From: Prodigiosinella aquatilis
GTDB taxonomy: Bacteria; Pseudomonadota; Gammaproteobacteria; Enterobacterales; Enterobacteriaceae
Assembly: GCA_030388725.1 (NCBI GenBank)
Contig: CP128857.1
Coordinates: forward strand, 2,480,001 to 2,544,000
DNA: 64,000 bases
Direction: 5' to 3'
Shown: positions 18,965 to 27,277 of the stretch, one piece after another
How positions within the stretch are numbered: position 1 is the first letter of the stretch
Layout: each line of letters starts with the position of its first letter
The notes under the pieces: model-generated
What the model was told of the DNA's origin: nothing
Seen by the model: the letters and a program-made list of their open reading frames with translations, nothing else
Database searches by the model: none
Translations under genes and position numbers: made by a program

Positions 18965-19804
18965 TTAGGTTGAAAAGGTAGCGGTACAGGCTAGGCGTTT
19001 TAAATCCAGCGTTTCCACCTGTGGGCTATATCCACTGGCGTAAAGTCCCAGGGTATATTTTTGCCCTGCGGCGATGGAAAGTCCGTTGATTCCCGCCGTT
19101 CCCGTGTTCGAATCAATGGCGATGGCAGCAAACCATTTCGGTGGCATCACATAGGAAACGCTTCCCCCTTCCCAAACGCCAACCCAACTGCCGGAAGATT
19201 TTGCATAGAATCCGGGTAAAAACGAAAAATAGTAGGCGATCGAGCTGATGCCAACGAAAGTTGGTTTGATACTGCAACAACTGCTTTGGCTCACCTCCCG
19301 AGTGACTGAACCCACCTGAAGCGCGGGAATATAGGTGGATGCCACCACGTCGACATAGCTGGACCACCCATCCTCCGTTCGCTCTGGCCCTACTGAGTAC
19401 CCCAAAATATAAGCGTTGGTGGAAATCTGCACGTTTTCCATATTTTGATCGCCATCCGGCAGATCAAGTAAAATCGCGCGCTGATCAATTGCCGGGCTGC
19501 TCCAGGGAATTTCGTCACTGGAAACCGGCCATAGAAAGACTTGATTCTGGAAACGATTAGGCTGGTTGCCCGTCAACGTTTTGTAGCTGAAATTCAGCAA
19601 CGTCCCAGTGACAAGATTAATATTCAGTAAAACGGCTTGCTGGATAATTCCCGCATCCGATAACTGCACTACCGGTTCGGCGTCGTTCACCGCACTTGTT
19701 GGCTGATTCAACACCCGCTTTTTTACCAATGCCTCTGTTCGAATATTGAAAGGCAGCACCGCTACCGTGGCTAGACTCCCCGCTATAAAATGTCGACGAT
19801 TCAC
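18965..19804 (-). CDS. 279-aa Tat-signal protein, paralogue of the 238-aa protein
   Basis: I choose the GTG at 19804 because GGAGAG lies 7 bases upstream. The ATG at 19846 has a poor site and would add 14 residues. From the GTG the protein begins (V/M)NRRHFIAGSLATVAVLPF, a twin-arginine signal (RRxFI plus a mildly hydrophobic core), so a folded protein should go to the periplasm or beyond. The mature part repeats the motif series of the 238-aa neighbour: NQPNRFQN, IPWSS, YILGYSVGP, STYIPA, WVGVWEGG, PPKW, YTLGLYASGYSP. It is the first gene of the cluster. The role is unknown. Confidence 0.65.
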   Translation of the reverse strand: MNRRHFIAGSLATVAVLPFNIRTEALVKKRVLNQPTSAVNDAEPVVQLSDAGIIQQAVLLNINLVTGTLLNFSYKTLTGNQPNRFQNQVFLWPVSSDEIPWSSPAIDQRAILLDLPDGDQNMENVQISTNAYILGYSVGPERTEDGWSSYVDVVASTYIPALQVGSVTREVSQSSCCSIKPTFVGISSIAYYFSFLPGFYAKSSGSWVGVWEGGSVSYVMPPKWFAAIAIDSNTGTAGINGLSIAAGQKYTLGLYASGYSPQVETLDLKRLACTATFST

Positions 19805-19846
19805 GCTTATTCTCTCCACCACTGGCCTTTTATCAACATCAGGCAT

Positions 19847-20212
19847 GGATGCTTATTATTTGATTATTACATGGTTTTCAGACTCTGCTAGAAAGCGCAG
19901 TTGATGGTGTTAAATGACGGTAAATAATTGATACCGGCGGTTGTCAGATTATTTCTGGCTTGAATTATCCCCTCTCCGTTTCAACCTATTGCCAGGCTTT
20001 CTGATAACTTTAAACGGCAACTCCGACATCGCCGCCCGAGCCACCGAACGCGGTGCTCCGACGTCAGCGATACTATCTTCGCGTCTGCGGTATCATTTCA
20101 CTTGGAGCAGAAAATTGATTGGAACTACTGCTGGCTGTGATATTCAGAATTAGAAGTATCCTTATTGTGCATTGCCGGCCCTGCACAAACGATTTGCTGG
20201 CGGCGCATATAC
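19847..20212. other. intergenic region upstream of the cluster, no gene recognised
   Basis: The first 80 bases are AT-rich and are the likely place for the cluster promoter. A minus-strand frame is open from about 19960 to 20100 (motif SELPFKVIRKPGNRLKRRG) without a convincing start. A plus-strand 70-codon ORF covers the same bases. Neither matches a family I know, and both may be debris. Confidence 0.3.
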
Positions 20213-21868
20213 TTAACGAAGTTGCCGGTTTTGCAATCTGACGGCAAACAGCATCACGGACAAAATGAGTAAAACAGCCAGGCTCGCCATCGCCATACCG
20301 TCACCCACCGAGCCTTGCTCGAACTGTCGCCAGACAAACACAGAAACGGTTTGTACCCCTGCGGGGGCAAGCAAGAGCGACGTGACCAGCTCTCGTGATG
20401 CCACGGTGAACACCATCATCATCGCCGCCAACAAACTCGGCCAGACCAACGGTAGCATAATTAACCGCAATGCCTGCGCCGCACTCGCACCGTGTACTCT
20501 GGCGGCAGCTTCCAGATTTTCACCAATCTGTTTGATCGCCGCGCTCACATAACGCACAGGATAAGGCAACAGCAGACAGCAGTATGCCAGCAGCAGAATT
20601 CCCCACGTGTTGTAAGGCGTAACCGGCCAGAAACTACGATTCCAGGCAAGGATCAAGCCAACGCCAACGACGATACCCGGCAAGGCAGCGGGAAACAGCG
20701 ACAGTGCGTCAATCCAGGCGGCAAAGCGGATGCGTTGCGCGACGACAAGCCAGGCAGCGAGGAGACCTACTGCACCAACAATCAGGGCAGTGATTATCGC
20801 CAGGCTGAGACTGGTTGTCAGCGCGCCCAGGGCATCCCCCTGCACATCAAACAGCACGATAAAATGCCTCAGGGTGATGTTGTCCCAGGTTAGCCCACCA
20901 GAAAGCGTGCGCGTGAAAGCCGTTGCCAGCATTGAGGCTAACGGCACGCCAACAGAGACCAAAGCAACGAGGCTGAGCAGAAGAATAGCCGGGTAACGCC
21001 CATAACCCAGAGATCTCGGCACTACAGCGGTGGGTTTTCCCGAGGTTGTCTCCACATTTTTTCCGGCGATGATGGCCCGTTGTACACAGTAGGCGCAGCA
21101 GGCAATGACTACCAGAACGACTGAAAGCCCCGCGGCACCTGGCATATCGATAGGCCAGTCGGCTAAACGTTGTTCGATGCCGGTAGTCAGCACCGCTACC
21201 CCGCTGCGGCTGCCTAATGCGGCCGGTACGCCGTATTCTTCAATTGCCAGAGTAAAAGCCAGTAACAGGCTTGATGCCATCGCTGGCAGTGCCAACGGGA
21301 GCGTGATGCTGAAAAATGCACGCCAGGGACCCGCTCCGTGTACTCGCGCCACGTCCGCCAGTCGGCTCCCGCTGGCTGCCATGCTGCGGGAAACAGCAAA
21401 ATAAACCACCGGGAACACATTCAGCGTCATCACCATCACCAATCCTGGCAGAGAAAACAGAACGTTGTTGAAGTCGACCAACAACAGTTGTTGAACGTAA
21501 CCGTGTGATTGCAGCGCCAACATCCACGAAAGCGCAGCCAGATATGGCGGAAACAGGAAAGGGATCAAAAACAGCACATCCCACAGTGCGGCACAAGGTA
21601 GAGCAAAAAGGCCACGTAGGGTGCCAAGCGGAATACCCACCAACGCGCTGCCCAATGCCACGCCGAGACCGAGCTTAAGCGTTCCACTTAGTAATACGGG
21701 GAACTGTGAGTCATGGAAAATGCGAGCAAAGGCGCTGAATGGTGCGCCAAAGGAGCCACTGTCCAGATGGGGGAAAATGGCCTGTAGTAATACAAAAGTA
21801 ACAGGCACCACCACCAACAGCAGCAAAGCACTGCCGGTAAATAGGGGTAGCAGCGTATTTTTATTCAT
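20213..21868 (-). CDS. ABC transporter permease, double-domain (Fe3+/phosphonate FbpB/PhnU type)
   Basis: This 551-aa inner-membrane protein has about 12 transmembrane helices and two copies of the EAA loop that docks the ATPase: LADVARVHGAGPWRAFF and NLEAAARVHGASAAQALRL. The duplicated-permease design is typical of ferric-ion (FbpB/AfuB) importers and some 2-aminoethylphosphonate importers. It is the last gene of an ATPase-binding protein-permease operon, 74 bases after the binding-protein gene. The substrate cannot be settled from sequence alone; the divergent amine/FAD oxidoreductase favours an organic amine or aminophosphonate as much as iron. Confidence 0.8.
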   Translation of the reverse strand: MNKNTLLPLFTGSALLLLVVVPVTFVLLQAIFPHLDSGSFGAPFSAFARIFHDSQFPVLLSGTLKLGLGVALGSALVGIPLGTLRGLFALPCAALWDVLFLIPFLFPPYLAALSWMLALQSHGYVQQLLLVDFNNVLFSLPGLVMVMTLNVFPVVYFAVSRSMAASGSRLADVARVHGAGPWRAFFSITLPLALPAMASSLLLAFTLAIEEYGVPAALGSRSGVAVLTTGIEQRLADWPIDMPGAAGLSVVLVVIACCAYCVQRAIIAGKNVETTSGKPTAVVPRSLGYGRYPAILLLSLVALVSVGVPLASMLATAFTRTLSGGLTWDNITLRHFIVLFDVQGDALGALTTSLSLAIITALIVGAVGLLAAWLVVAQRIRFAAWIDALSLFPAALPGIVVGVGLILAWNRSFWPVTPYNTWGILLLAYCCLLLPYPVRYVSAAIKQIGENLEAAARVHGASAAQALRLIMLPLVWPSLLAAMMMVFTVASRELVTSLLLAPAGVQTVSVFVWRQFEQGSVGDGMAMASLAVLLILSVMLFAVRLQNRQLR

Positions 21869-21942
21869 TTCAGAAGCCCTATGCCGACGGGATGTTCCGC
21901 CGGCTCATTACAAGGAAGATAAAGACACGCGCTATCGTCGAC

Positions 21943-22938
21943 TTATTTGGCGGCAAACAGGGTGGCAAATTTATCCAGAACCAGCTTGCGATCGACCGAA
22001 TTAGCGGCTTCTGCGGGTAAGACTTTCAGTGAGTTAAACAGCGGCCGTTTGGCAACAACATCATCTCGGGCTGGCATTAACCAGGTATCAGCGACCAGTT
22101 TCTGACCTTCCGGAGACAATACATAGTCGATAAAGGCTTTTGCCTGTGCCGGTTCTTTACTGCTTTTAAGGATCATCATTGGGCGTGGGGCGATCACCGT
22201 GCCACTGGCAGGGAAAATCACTTTAATCGATTCCCCTGCTTGCATGCTGTTATACGCAACATAGTCAACCGCGCCAAACACGGCGGCTTTTGCGCCCTGC
22301 AAGACCGGTGTAAGCGCTTGGGCATTCGGCCCCGCAATGATCATACCGTTGGCCTTGAGTGCGCCAAACAGTTTCCATGCTTGCTCACTGTATGCATTTT
22401 GCAAACCTATCAACAAATCCAAAGATGTGCCGGAAAGTGAAGGGTCTGGCATAGTGACCTTATCTTTAAATGCCGGTTGGGCGAGGTCTTGCCAATCTTT
22501 TGGCTCCGGCGTGCCGCTTTTGGTGTTCCAGACAATACCCAGCGCAGATATCCCCTGAGCGACATAATAAGGCGTTTTAAAAGCTGCCGGCACATGCATA
22601 GCGTTAGGGCTTTGATAAGGTAGCAGCCAGCCACGTTTCTCCAGACTTGAAGCCGTATCCCAGGAGGCGGAAATCAACACATCGGCGCGTGGATTAGCTT
22701 GCTCGGCATCCAGACGCGCCATGACCTTGCCGGTGGTCGCCTGAAAAACCTCGACCTTAACGCCAGTTTGTTTTTCATAACCAGCCACCAGTTTTTTAGC
22801 CAGAGAACCAGGGCCTGCGGTATAGACAGTCAACGCCTGTGCGTTAGCCGCTGCCAGTGCAAAAGTGAACGTCATTGCAGTAAGTAGACCTGTTTTGATA
22901 AAGGAAGGTTGACGAGTTTTGTTTTTAAATGTGCTCAT
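21943..22938 (-). CDS. periplasmic substrate-binding protein of the same ABC importer
   Basis: The 331-aa protein has a long Sec signal (basic start, hydrophobic core, AxA-type cleavage around NAQA). The mature sequence starts with the LTVYTAGPGSLAKKL strand typical of the Fe3+/phosphonate/thiamine binding-protein class, which forms two lobes closing over an anion or metal. Later motifs (DVLISASWD, GTSLDLLIGL, YVLSPEGQKLVAD) fit the family. It lies 19 bases after the ATPase gene and before the permease gene, as expected for one operon. Confidence 0.8.
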   Translation of the reverse strand: MSTFKNKTRQPSFIKTGLLTAMTFTFALAAANAQALTVYTAGPGSLAKKLVAGYEKQTGVKVEVFQATTGKVMARLDAEQANPRADVLISASWDTASSLEKRGWLLPYQSPNAMHVPAAFKTPYYVAQGISALGIVWNTKSGTPEPKDWQDLAQPAFKDKVTMPDPSLSGTSLDLLIGLQNAYSEQAWKLFGALKANGMIIAGPNAQALTPVLQGAKAAVFGAVDYVAYNSMQAGESIKVIFPASGTVIAPRPMMILKSSKEPAQAKAFIDYVLSPEGQKLVADTWLMPARDDVVAKRPLFNSLKVLPAEAANSVDRKLVLDKFATLFAAK

Positions 22939-22957
22939 TTAGTAATTCCACTAAAGG

Positions 22958-23686
22958 TTATGCAACAAAAGGAGTGACTCGGGAAACAACGTCCAGCTGA
23001 TCGATTCGTTCAATCGCGCCTTGATTCATATGGGCAATGCTGTGAGCTAAAGTTTGTGCTTCATGTGGGTCATGAGTGACATATACTGCGGTGGTGCCCA
23101 ATTGCCGTAATAACGCCGCCATCTCTTCACAAAGACTTTCGCGCAGATTGCGATCAAGGTTGGATAACGGCTCATCGAAAAGTAGAATTTGAGGTTCGGC
23201 AATGATGGCGCGCGCCAAGGCCACGCGTTGTTGTTGACCCCCCCGAAAGTTCTGCAGGTTGACGCTGAGAGAAGTCGGCCAGCCCCACGCGATCGAGAGC
23301 TTCCAATACACGCAACCGACGTGATTTGGCCGTGACGCCACGCATTCGCAACGGAAATGCCACATTTTGCGCCACCGTCATATGCGGCCATAGAGCATAG
23401 TCTTGAAAAACCATCCCCAGATCGCGTTTTTCAGGCGGCAGGCTGAAACGGCCATCGACGACTTTTTGTTCGCCAAAAAAAAAAGGCGACCTGCGCCAGG
23501 ATGCAGCAGCCCGGCCAGCAGTTTTAACAGCGTGCTTTTACCGCAGCCGGAAGGACCAAGCAGCGCCATAATGGTGCCTTTGGGCACCTCAAGACAGATA
23601 TTGTTCAATACAGGATTGGCGGAGAAATAATGGAAAACATTTTCTACGCGGATCGCAGCAGGGGGCGTGAAGCCGTTTTCACTCAT
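22958..23686 (-). pseudogene. ABC transporter ATPase with two homopolymer frameshifts
   Basis: Conceptual repair gives a complete ATPase: Walker A (LLGPSGCGKST), Q-loop (MVFQDYALWP), signature (LSGGQQQRVALARA), Walker B (ILLFDEP) and H-loop (VYVTHDPHEA). Two frame changes break it. An A10 run at 23475-23484 needs eight A's to read GRLFFGEQKVV, and a C7 run at 23238-23244 needs six to read LSGGQQQ. Together they restore the original frame, but the stretch between is out of frame and hits a stop at 23378. Each is in a homopolymer, so sequencing error or a recent slippage mutation are both possible. The start is ATG 23686 (MSENG). If the breaks are real the importer has no ATPase here. Confidence 0.75.
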
Positions 23687-23763
23687 TGTGCGACCAAAGC
23701 GAAGGGAATTCCGCGGTTGGATGCACGGGCGAGCACCACCGGCCAAGGGGCTGGTTTAGTCAT
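23683..23763 (-). CDS. 26-codon leader ORF overlapping the ATPase start
   Basis: An ATG at 23763 follows a good GAGGAT site and opens 26 codons (starting MTKPAPWPVV). Its TGA overlaps the ATPase ATG as ATGA, while the ATPase start itself has no clear ribosome site. Translation of this short ORF would therefore deliver ribosomes to the ATPase gene. It could be a coupling leader, or the remains of a longer N-terminus. Only the sequence arrangement supports it. Confidence 0.35.
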   Translation of the reverse strand: MTKPAPWPVVLARASNRGIPFALVAQ

Positions 23764-23978
23764 AGGTACTATCCTCTTTGGGATTTATTGTTAGCTGCAA
23801 GTCTAGTGATGGTTTATTGCACAAATATGACGATATCTGGGTAGCGGTTTAATGGTATAAAAAAGGTGCGCACCGAGAATCTTCTATCTAATTTATTGAT
23901 TAATAATACCATTTACCTTTTTGGTCATGTTCGTTGCGGTACCTGGGCCGCGCAGATCCATCACTTTCTGGAGAGCTC
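23764..23978. promoter_or_regulatory. divergent promoter region with inverted repeats
   Basis: This is the shared control region of the ABC operon and the FAD oxidoreductase gene. It holds a perfect palindrome GGTGCGCACC (23865-23874). It also holds a spaced inverted repeat AATGGTAT (23851-23858) / ATACCATT (23906-23913). Either could be an operator for a regulator acting on both directions. No regulator gene is adjacent. Confidence 0.35.
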
Positions 23979-25076
23979 ATGAAAATCATCGTTATTGGCG
24001 CAGGCATGATTGGTGCTTCCCTGACCTGGGAACTGACACAGGCCGGTCTTTCCGTTACGTTGTTTGATGCTTCTGATGCCGGTAAAGGTACCAGCGCCAA
24101 TTCCTTCGCCTGGATAAATTCCCATAGCAAGCCACCCGTTGCCTATCATCGACTCAATGCCTCGGGTATGCAGGCGCACCGAGAATTAGCCGAACGATTT
24201 GGGCATGCACCCTGGCTTAATCTGACCGGCTGCCTGGAATGGCGTGCAACCGATCAGCAGCAAGCGATGAAAGATAATCTGGATGAACTCCAGCAATTGA
24301 ATTATCCCGCTGAATGGATCAGCGCCGCACAATTGCAGCAGTACGAACCTGATATGCGGCTTGATGGCGAACAAGGCATCATTGGCTGGTTTCCCTCTGA
24401 AGGCTGGGTTGATACTCAGCAATACATCCAGCGACTTCTTCAGTCCAGCGCGAGCGTTGGGGCAAAAATAGTAACCGGCAACAAAGTCGTTGAAGTGATA
24501 CATGAGAAAAGCATTGTTACAGGAGTTAAAACGGCTGACGGCCATATTCACTCTGCCGACATGACTATCAATGCCAGCGGTCGATGGTCAGATAAACCAC
24601 CGTATATCAATACATTGGCAACAAAATTGGCACCTACCACCGGGATATTGATTAGCGTTCCTGCCGAATATGCGCCAGTGAAACACGTGTTGGCCGCGCC
24701 GCTGTTTCACTGCCGTCCTGATGGTAATGGCGCCACGTTGATTTGTCCCAATGAAGGCGTCTATGACATCGATGAAAGCACACCTGCGACACGGATAAAC
24801 GAGCTGGCTCAGGATATTCTGCAAAAGGCCAGCCCGGTGTGGCCAAAACTTGCTTTGCTGAAACCCGAGCATTATCAGGCGCGCATGGGTATCCGCGCTT
24901 TACCGATCGATGGCTATCCGATTGTTGGCCCGACGGAGGGAGTAACAGGATATTATACGGTAGTCACACACAGCGGGGTGACACTGTCACCTTTACTGGC
25001 TCGACTGGTCACGCAAGAAATAATGGGACAAACGATGGAGGAGTTGTCACCTTACCGCCCACAACGTGCTTACTGA
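23979..25076 (+). CDS. FAD-dependent oxidoreductase, DAO/glycine-oxidase family
   Basis: This 365-aa enzyme starts at the ATG at 23979 after a GGAG site. The upstream ATG at 23934 would only add 15 residues without function. The N-terminus (MKIIVIGAGMIGASLTWEL) is the Rossmann dinucleotide motif GxGxxG for FAD. The C-terminal part (MGIRALPIDGYPIVGP, then GYYTVVTHSGVTLSPLLA) is the usual closing motif of D-amino-acid-oxidase-like enzymes that oxidise amines or amino acids. It is divergent from the ABC importer, suggesting it oxidises the imported compound. The exact substrate is unknown. Confidence 0.8.
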   Translation: MKIIVIGAGMIGASLTWELTQAGLSVTLFDASDAGKGTSANSFAWINSHSKPPVAYHRLNASGMQAHRELAERFGHAPWLNLTGCLEWRATDQQQAMKDNLDELQQLNYPAEWISAAQLQQYEPDMRLDGEQGIIGWFPSEGWVDTQQYIQRLLQSSASVGAKIVTGNKVVEVIHEKSIVTGVKTADGHIHSADMTINASGRWSDKPPYINTLATKLAPTTGILISVPAEYAPVKHVLAAPLFHCRPDGNGATLICPNEGVYDIDESTPATRINELAQDILQKASPVWPKLALLKPEHYQARMGIRALPIDGYPIVGPTEGVTGYYTVVTHSGVTLSPLLARLVTQEIMGQTMEELSPYRPQRAY

Positions 25077-25158
25077 GGTAATTTGCATGCACCATAGAAA
25101 GCACGTCTGAGGATACCAATGTTTGAATAGCCGCATTGGCTGCTATAAGGTCCTGAGC

Positions 25159-25464
25159 TTAACAACATTCAAACTCAATCATATAAAGTTCGGTGATCCC
25201 AGGATAAATATCAGCGATCACCGCTTTCAATTCTGGCAAGGTCATGTTTTCTTGCCTGGCGTGCGATTCGTCCAGGCGGTCATAATTGATTGGCTTAACC
25301 GACTTTACCGTGATATCACAAAAAAATTGGTTATCTTCATAGCGAGCCACCCTGACCTTATCGCCCGCTACATAATCTGCGTCGCTTTTATCGCGCAGAG
25401 TGATGGTTTTGCGTCCTGCAATGATGTCGGCTTCAAAACGGCTGTAGAAAGTAATGTTTTTCAC
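25159..25464 (-). CDS. yqfB: ASCH-domain N4-acetylcytidine amidohydrolase (YqfB family)
   Basis: From a GTG at 25464 preceded by GAGAGA the protein is 101 residues, close to the 103 of E. coli YqfB. An ATG at 25500 is also open. It matches YqfB closely from memory: NITFYSRFEADIIAGRKTI, the ARQENMTLPELKAVIADIYPG block and the end MIEFECC. YqfB hydrolyses N4-acetylcytidine to cytidine and acetate in nucleoside salvage; the conserved Lys and Thr of GRKTITLRD and the Glu of QENMT belong to its active site. The gene overlaps the next upstream ORF by about 32 bases. Confidence 0.8.
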   Translation of the reverse strand: MKNITFYSRFEADIIAGRKTITLRDKSDADYVAGDKVRVARYEDNQFFCDITVKSVKPINYDRLDESHARQENMTLPELKAVIADIYPGITELYMIEFECC

Positions 25465-25681
25465 GTAGCTCTCTCTTGGGTGGCTGTGAATATTTTCCAT
25501 TGTAAAGCGAATCTCGCGAAATAGTGCGTAACGATAGCCCCCAGAGCAGTAAAACAGTTTCCCCTGCCAGATCCGGCTCAACCTCATACGCCATGCCCTT
25601 GACCATGATGCAGGCATCGATTCCCGCTTTGCGGTGTTCAGGCTCCCAGGCAAAGCGACAGAACTGCCCCCGGTTGCACAT
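25433..25681 (-). CDS. 82-aa hypothetical protein overlapping yqfB
   Basis: An ATG at 25681 follows a GAGGGGG site (a TTG at 25705 is also open). The small protein begins MCNRGQFCRFAWEPEHRKAG, with a CxxxxxC pair at the start, and contains a GMAYEVEPDLAGETVLLLWG core. The sequence looks like a genuine folded protein. The short overlap with yqfB suggests co-translation, perhaps as a functional pair. I do not recognise the family. Confidence 0.45.
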   Translation of the reverse strand: MCNRGQFCRFAWEPEHRKAGIDACIMVKGMAYEVEPDLAGETVLLLWGLSLRTISRDSLYNGKYSQPPKRELREKHYFLQPF

Positions 25682-25780
25682 ATCGCGGCCCCCCTCGGGT
25701 GGCAACTATTTTTAATACGACAGGCGACTGTCCATCTCCATTGGTTGAAATGTGGTGGTAAATAGACAGTCACATGGGGA

Positions 25781-26269
25781 TTAATTATTTTTCCAGCTGG
25801 TGGACACCGGGTTTATCACGGTGTTTTTTCCCTGGGTATAAGTGCCATTCTGTTGGGCAATGGCTTCGCCAGTATCAACAATCGCGTTCTGAATAAACAC
25901 GTTTTGCTTTTCTCCTCGAACGAAGGTTAACTGATGAAAGGCAGTTTTATTACCCCAGTCACTGGAAGGTAGCGAAATGAAACGCACTGTGAAGGTTTCA
26001 TCATCGAACTTGCCCTGCATGGAGTAAACACCATAGTGGTTTTCACCCTGTGAAATGATTTTATAGACGCCGTTATCGTAATAATAAATCTCGGCATCGG
26101 GAAACGGTTTTTTGTCGTACATTTTACGGTAATGCAGCACCTGCTTAATGGTGGGCTGACCGAAGTTGACGGTCAATTTTTTACTATCTGCTGAGGTCGT
26201 CAGCCCTTCAGCGTGAGCACTGCTCATGAGCATTAACAGACTTGCGGTTGCCATTGTGATTACTTTCAC
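25781..26269 (-). CDS. 162-aa secreted hypothetical protein
   Basis: A standard Sec signal peptide is visible (MKVITMATASLLMLMSSAHA, cleaved before EG), so the mature 142-aa protein is periplasmic or exported. The mature part is polar with a Tyr-rich strand (DAEIYYYDNGVYKI). It shows no catalytic motif I can name. It stands alone on the minus strand between yqfB and a transposase remnant. Confidence 0.65.
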   Translation of the reverse strand: MKVITMATASLLMLMSSAHAEGLTTSADSKKLTVNFGQPTIKQVLHYRKMYDKKPFPDAEIYYYDNGVYKIISQGENHYGVYSMQGKFDDETFTVRFISLPSSDWGNKTAFHQLTFVRGEKQNVFIQNAIVDTGEAIAQQNGTYTQGKNTVINPVSTSWKNN

Positions 26270-26388
26270 TTGAATTCTCCTGGTCTGGTTCTATGGATGA
26301 TGTACGTCAACATACTGAAACTACCCCACAAATCCTCACGGCTGCAAATTTCTATATGGGTACCGCATGCATAAAGGGCAGGCAGATC

Positions 26389-26575
26389 TTACCTGTTTAC
26401 GGGCAGAGCGAGACCCACTGGCAGCAGAAGATTCTGTACTGCCACACGGATAGCCACTTCCGTCTGCTGCGCGGCAAAATCCCGGGCACGTAAGCGAAGG
26501 CTGATGAGCGTTTTGTAACATGCCATCATCGTTTCCGCCAGTGCCTGTTCTCTCCTATCAATTCGCCGTTTGTTT
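26389..26575 (-). mobile_element. C-terminal remnant of an IS transposase
   Basis: The minus-strand frame ending at 26389 encodes about 60 residues. It resembles the end of an IS5-like DDE transposase: KRRIDRREQALAETMMACYK, then LRARDFAAQQTEVAIRVAVQ. This matches the usual helix with the conserved R...TE...N pattern. It stops abruptly at about 26575, where the symE-associated repeat begins. No terminal repeats or target duplication were seen, so it is a broken copy. Confidence 0.45.
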
Positions 26576-26834
26576 TTGTTTTAGCGCTGGAGTGTCGGGG
26601 CGTACTGACCCGGTTGTTTTGGGGATCACGGCCAGCGTAGCTGTGGCCACAAAACATTTCCTGTCCCTCAGTTGGGTCTAATTAACGGTTCACGTTCGGA
26701 CGTTGGCTGGAAGGCCTTTTAACACCGGACAGCCCGTTACCGTCACCGTGGAGCGTGGACGGCCGGTGATTGAGGCGGAACTGAGGATCTGACAGGTAAA
26801 AATGACGATCCCGGCGCAGGGGACGGGATCGGTT
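26576..26834 (+). pseudogene. symE-associated repeat and frameshifted symE tail, ending in a terminator
   Basis: 26576-26665 is a copy of the repeat found after each cassette (GTTTTAGCGC, GTGTCGGGGC, a hairpin, then CAAAACATTTCCTGTCC). It is followed by a decayed SymE end: the codons for WLEG and then, in another frame, TGQPVTVTVERGRPVIEAEL. At 26807-26830 the stem GATCCCG / CGGGATC with A's on its left gives a terminator for the minus-strand gene ending at 26835. Confidence 0.5.
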
Positions 26835-27269
26835 TTAGCTACTTGCAAGTTCACTCTTTTCTTTTTCTAACCATTCTTGATGGTTTTTAATTGTCAGTTG
26901 ATACTGTTCATCACTGTAATATTCTGTGGGCGATATATTATTTCCAACGCCTTGCACTATGTTTGGTGATCCTACATCCTCTCCCCAAAGCATCCAAAAT
27001 TCATTCAGTTTAAGAAGACCGTATACACAGTCATCAGGCAATTCCTGCATCATTAGGCATAGTGCAAGATATCTCCATTTTCTGCGGGATAACTTGAGAT
27101 CTATTATGTTTAATGGACGAACGCCCGGCTGCTGACACACAGAGAACACCGCCGTATAACGCCGGGAGGACGGCCATTTACCCCCGCGCGCACCGAACGT
27201 GATGAAGGCAGATCGCGGCAGGGACGCGGCGCTCTGCCAGGCACGGAACAACTCAACCCACAATTGCAC
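26835..27269 (-). CDS. lone immunity-like protein, 5' end probably replaced
   Basis: The C-terminal 94 residues (from about 27119, starting RPLNIIDLKLSRRKW) read like a small soluble immunity protein: acidic, with Trp and Tyr, motifs FWMLWGEDVGSPN and EYYSDEQYQLT. The first 50 residues are of different, basic composition and look like fused unrelated sequence, so the true start may be lost. It is followed by the same GATCCCG hairpin type as the other immunity genes. No toxin fragment precedes it, so it is probably the last trace of a deleted cassette. Confidence 0.45.
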   Translation of the reverse strand: MQLWVELFRAWQSAASLPRSAFITFGARGGKWPSSRRYTAVFSVCQQPGVRPLNIIDLKLSRRKWRYLALCLMMQELPDDCVYGLLKLNEFWMLWGEDVGSPNIVQGVGNNISPTEYYSDEQYQLTIKNHQEWLEKEKSELASS

Positions 27270-27277
27270 CGCTAACT

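Noticed and set aside
26293..26493. 66-codon plus-strand ORF
   Set aside because: It is opposite a transposase-like frame and lacks coding features.
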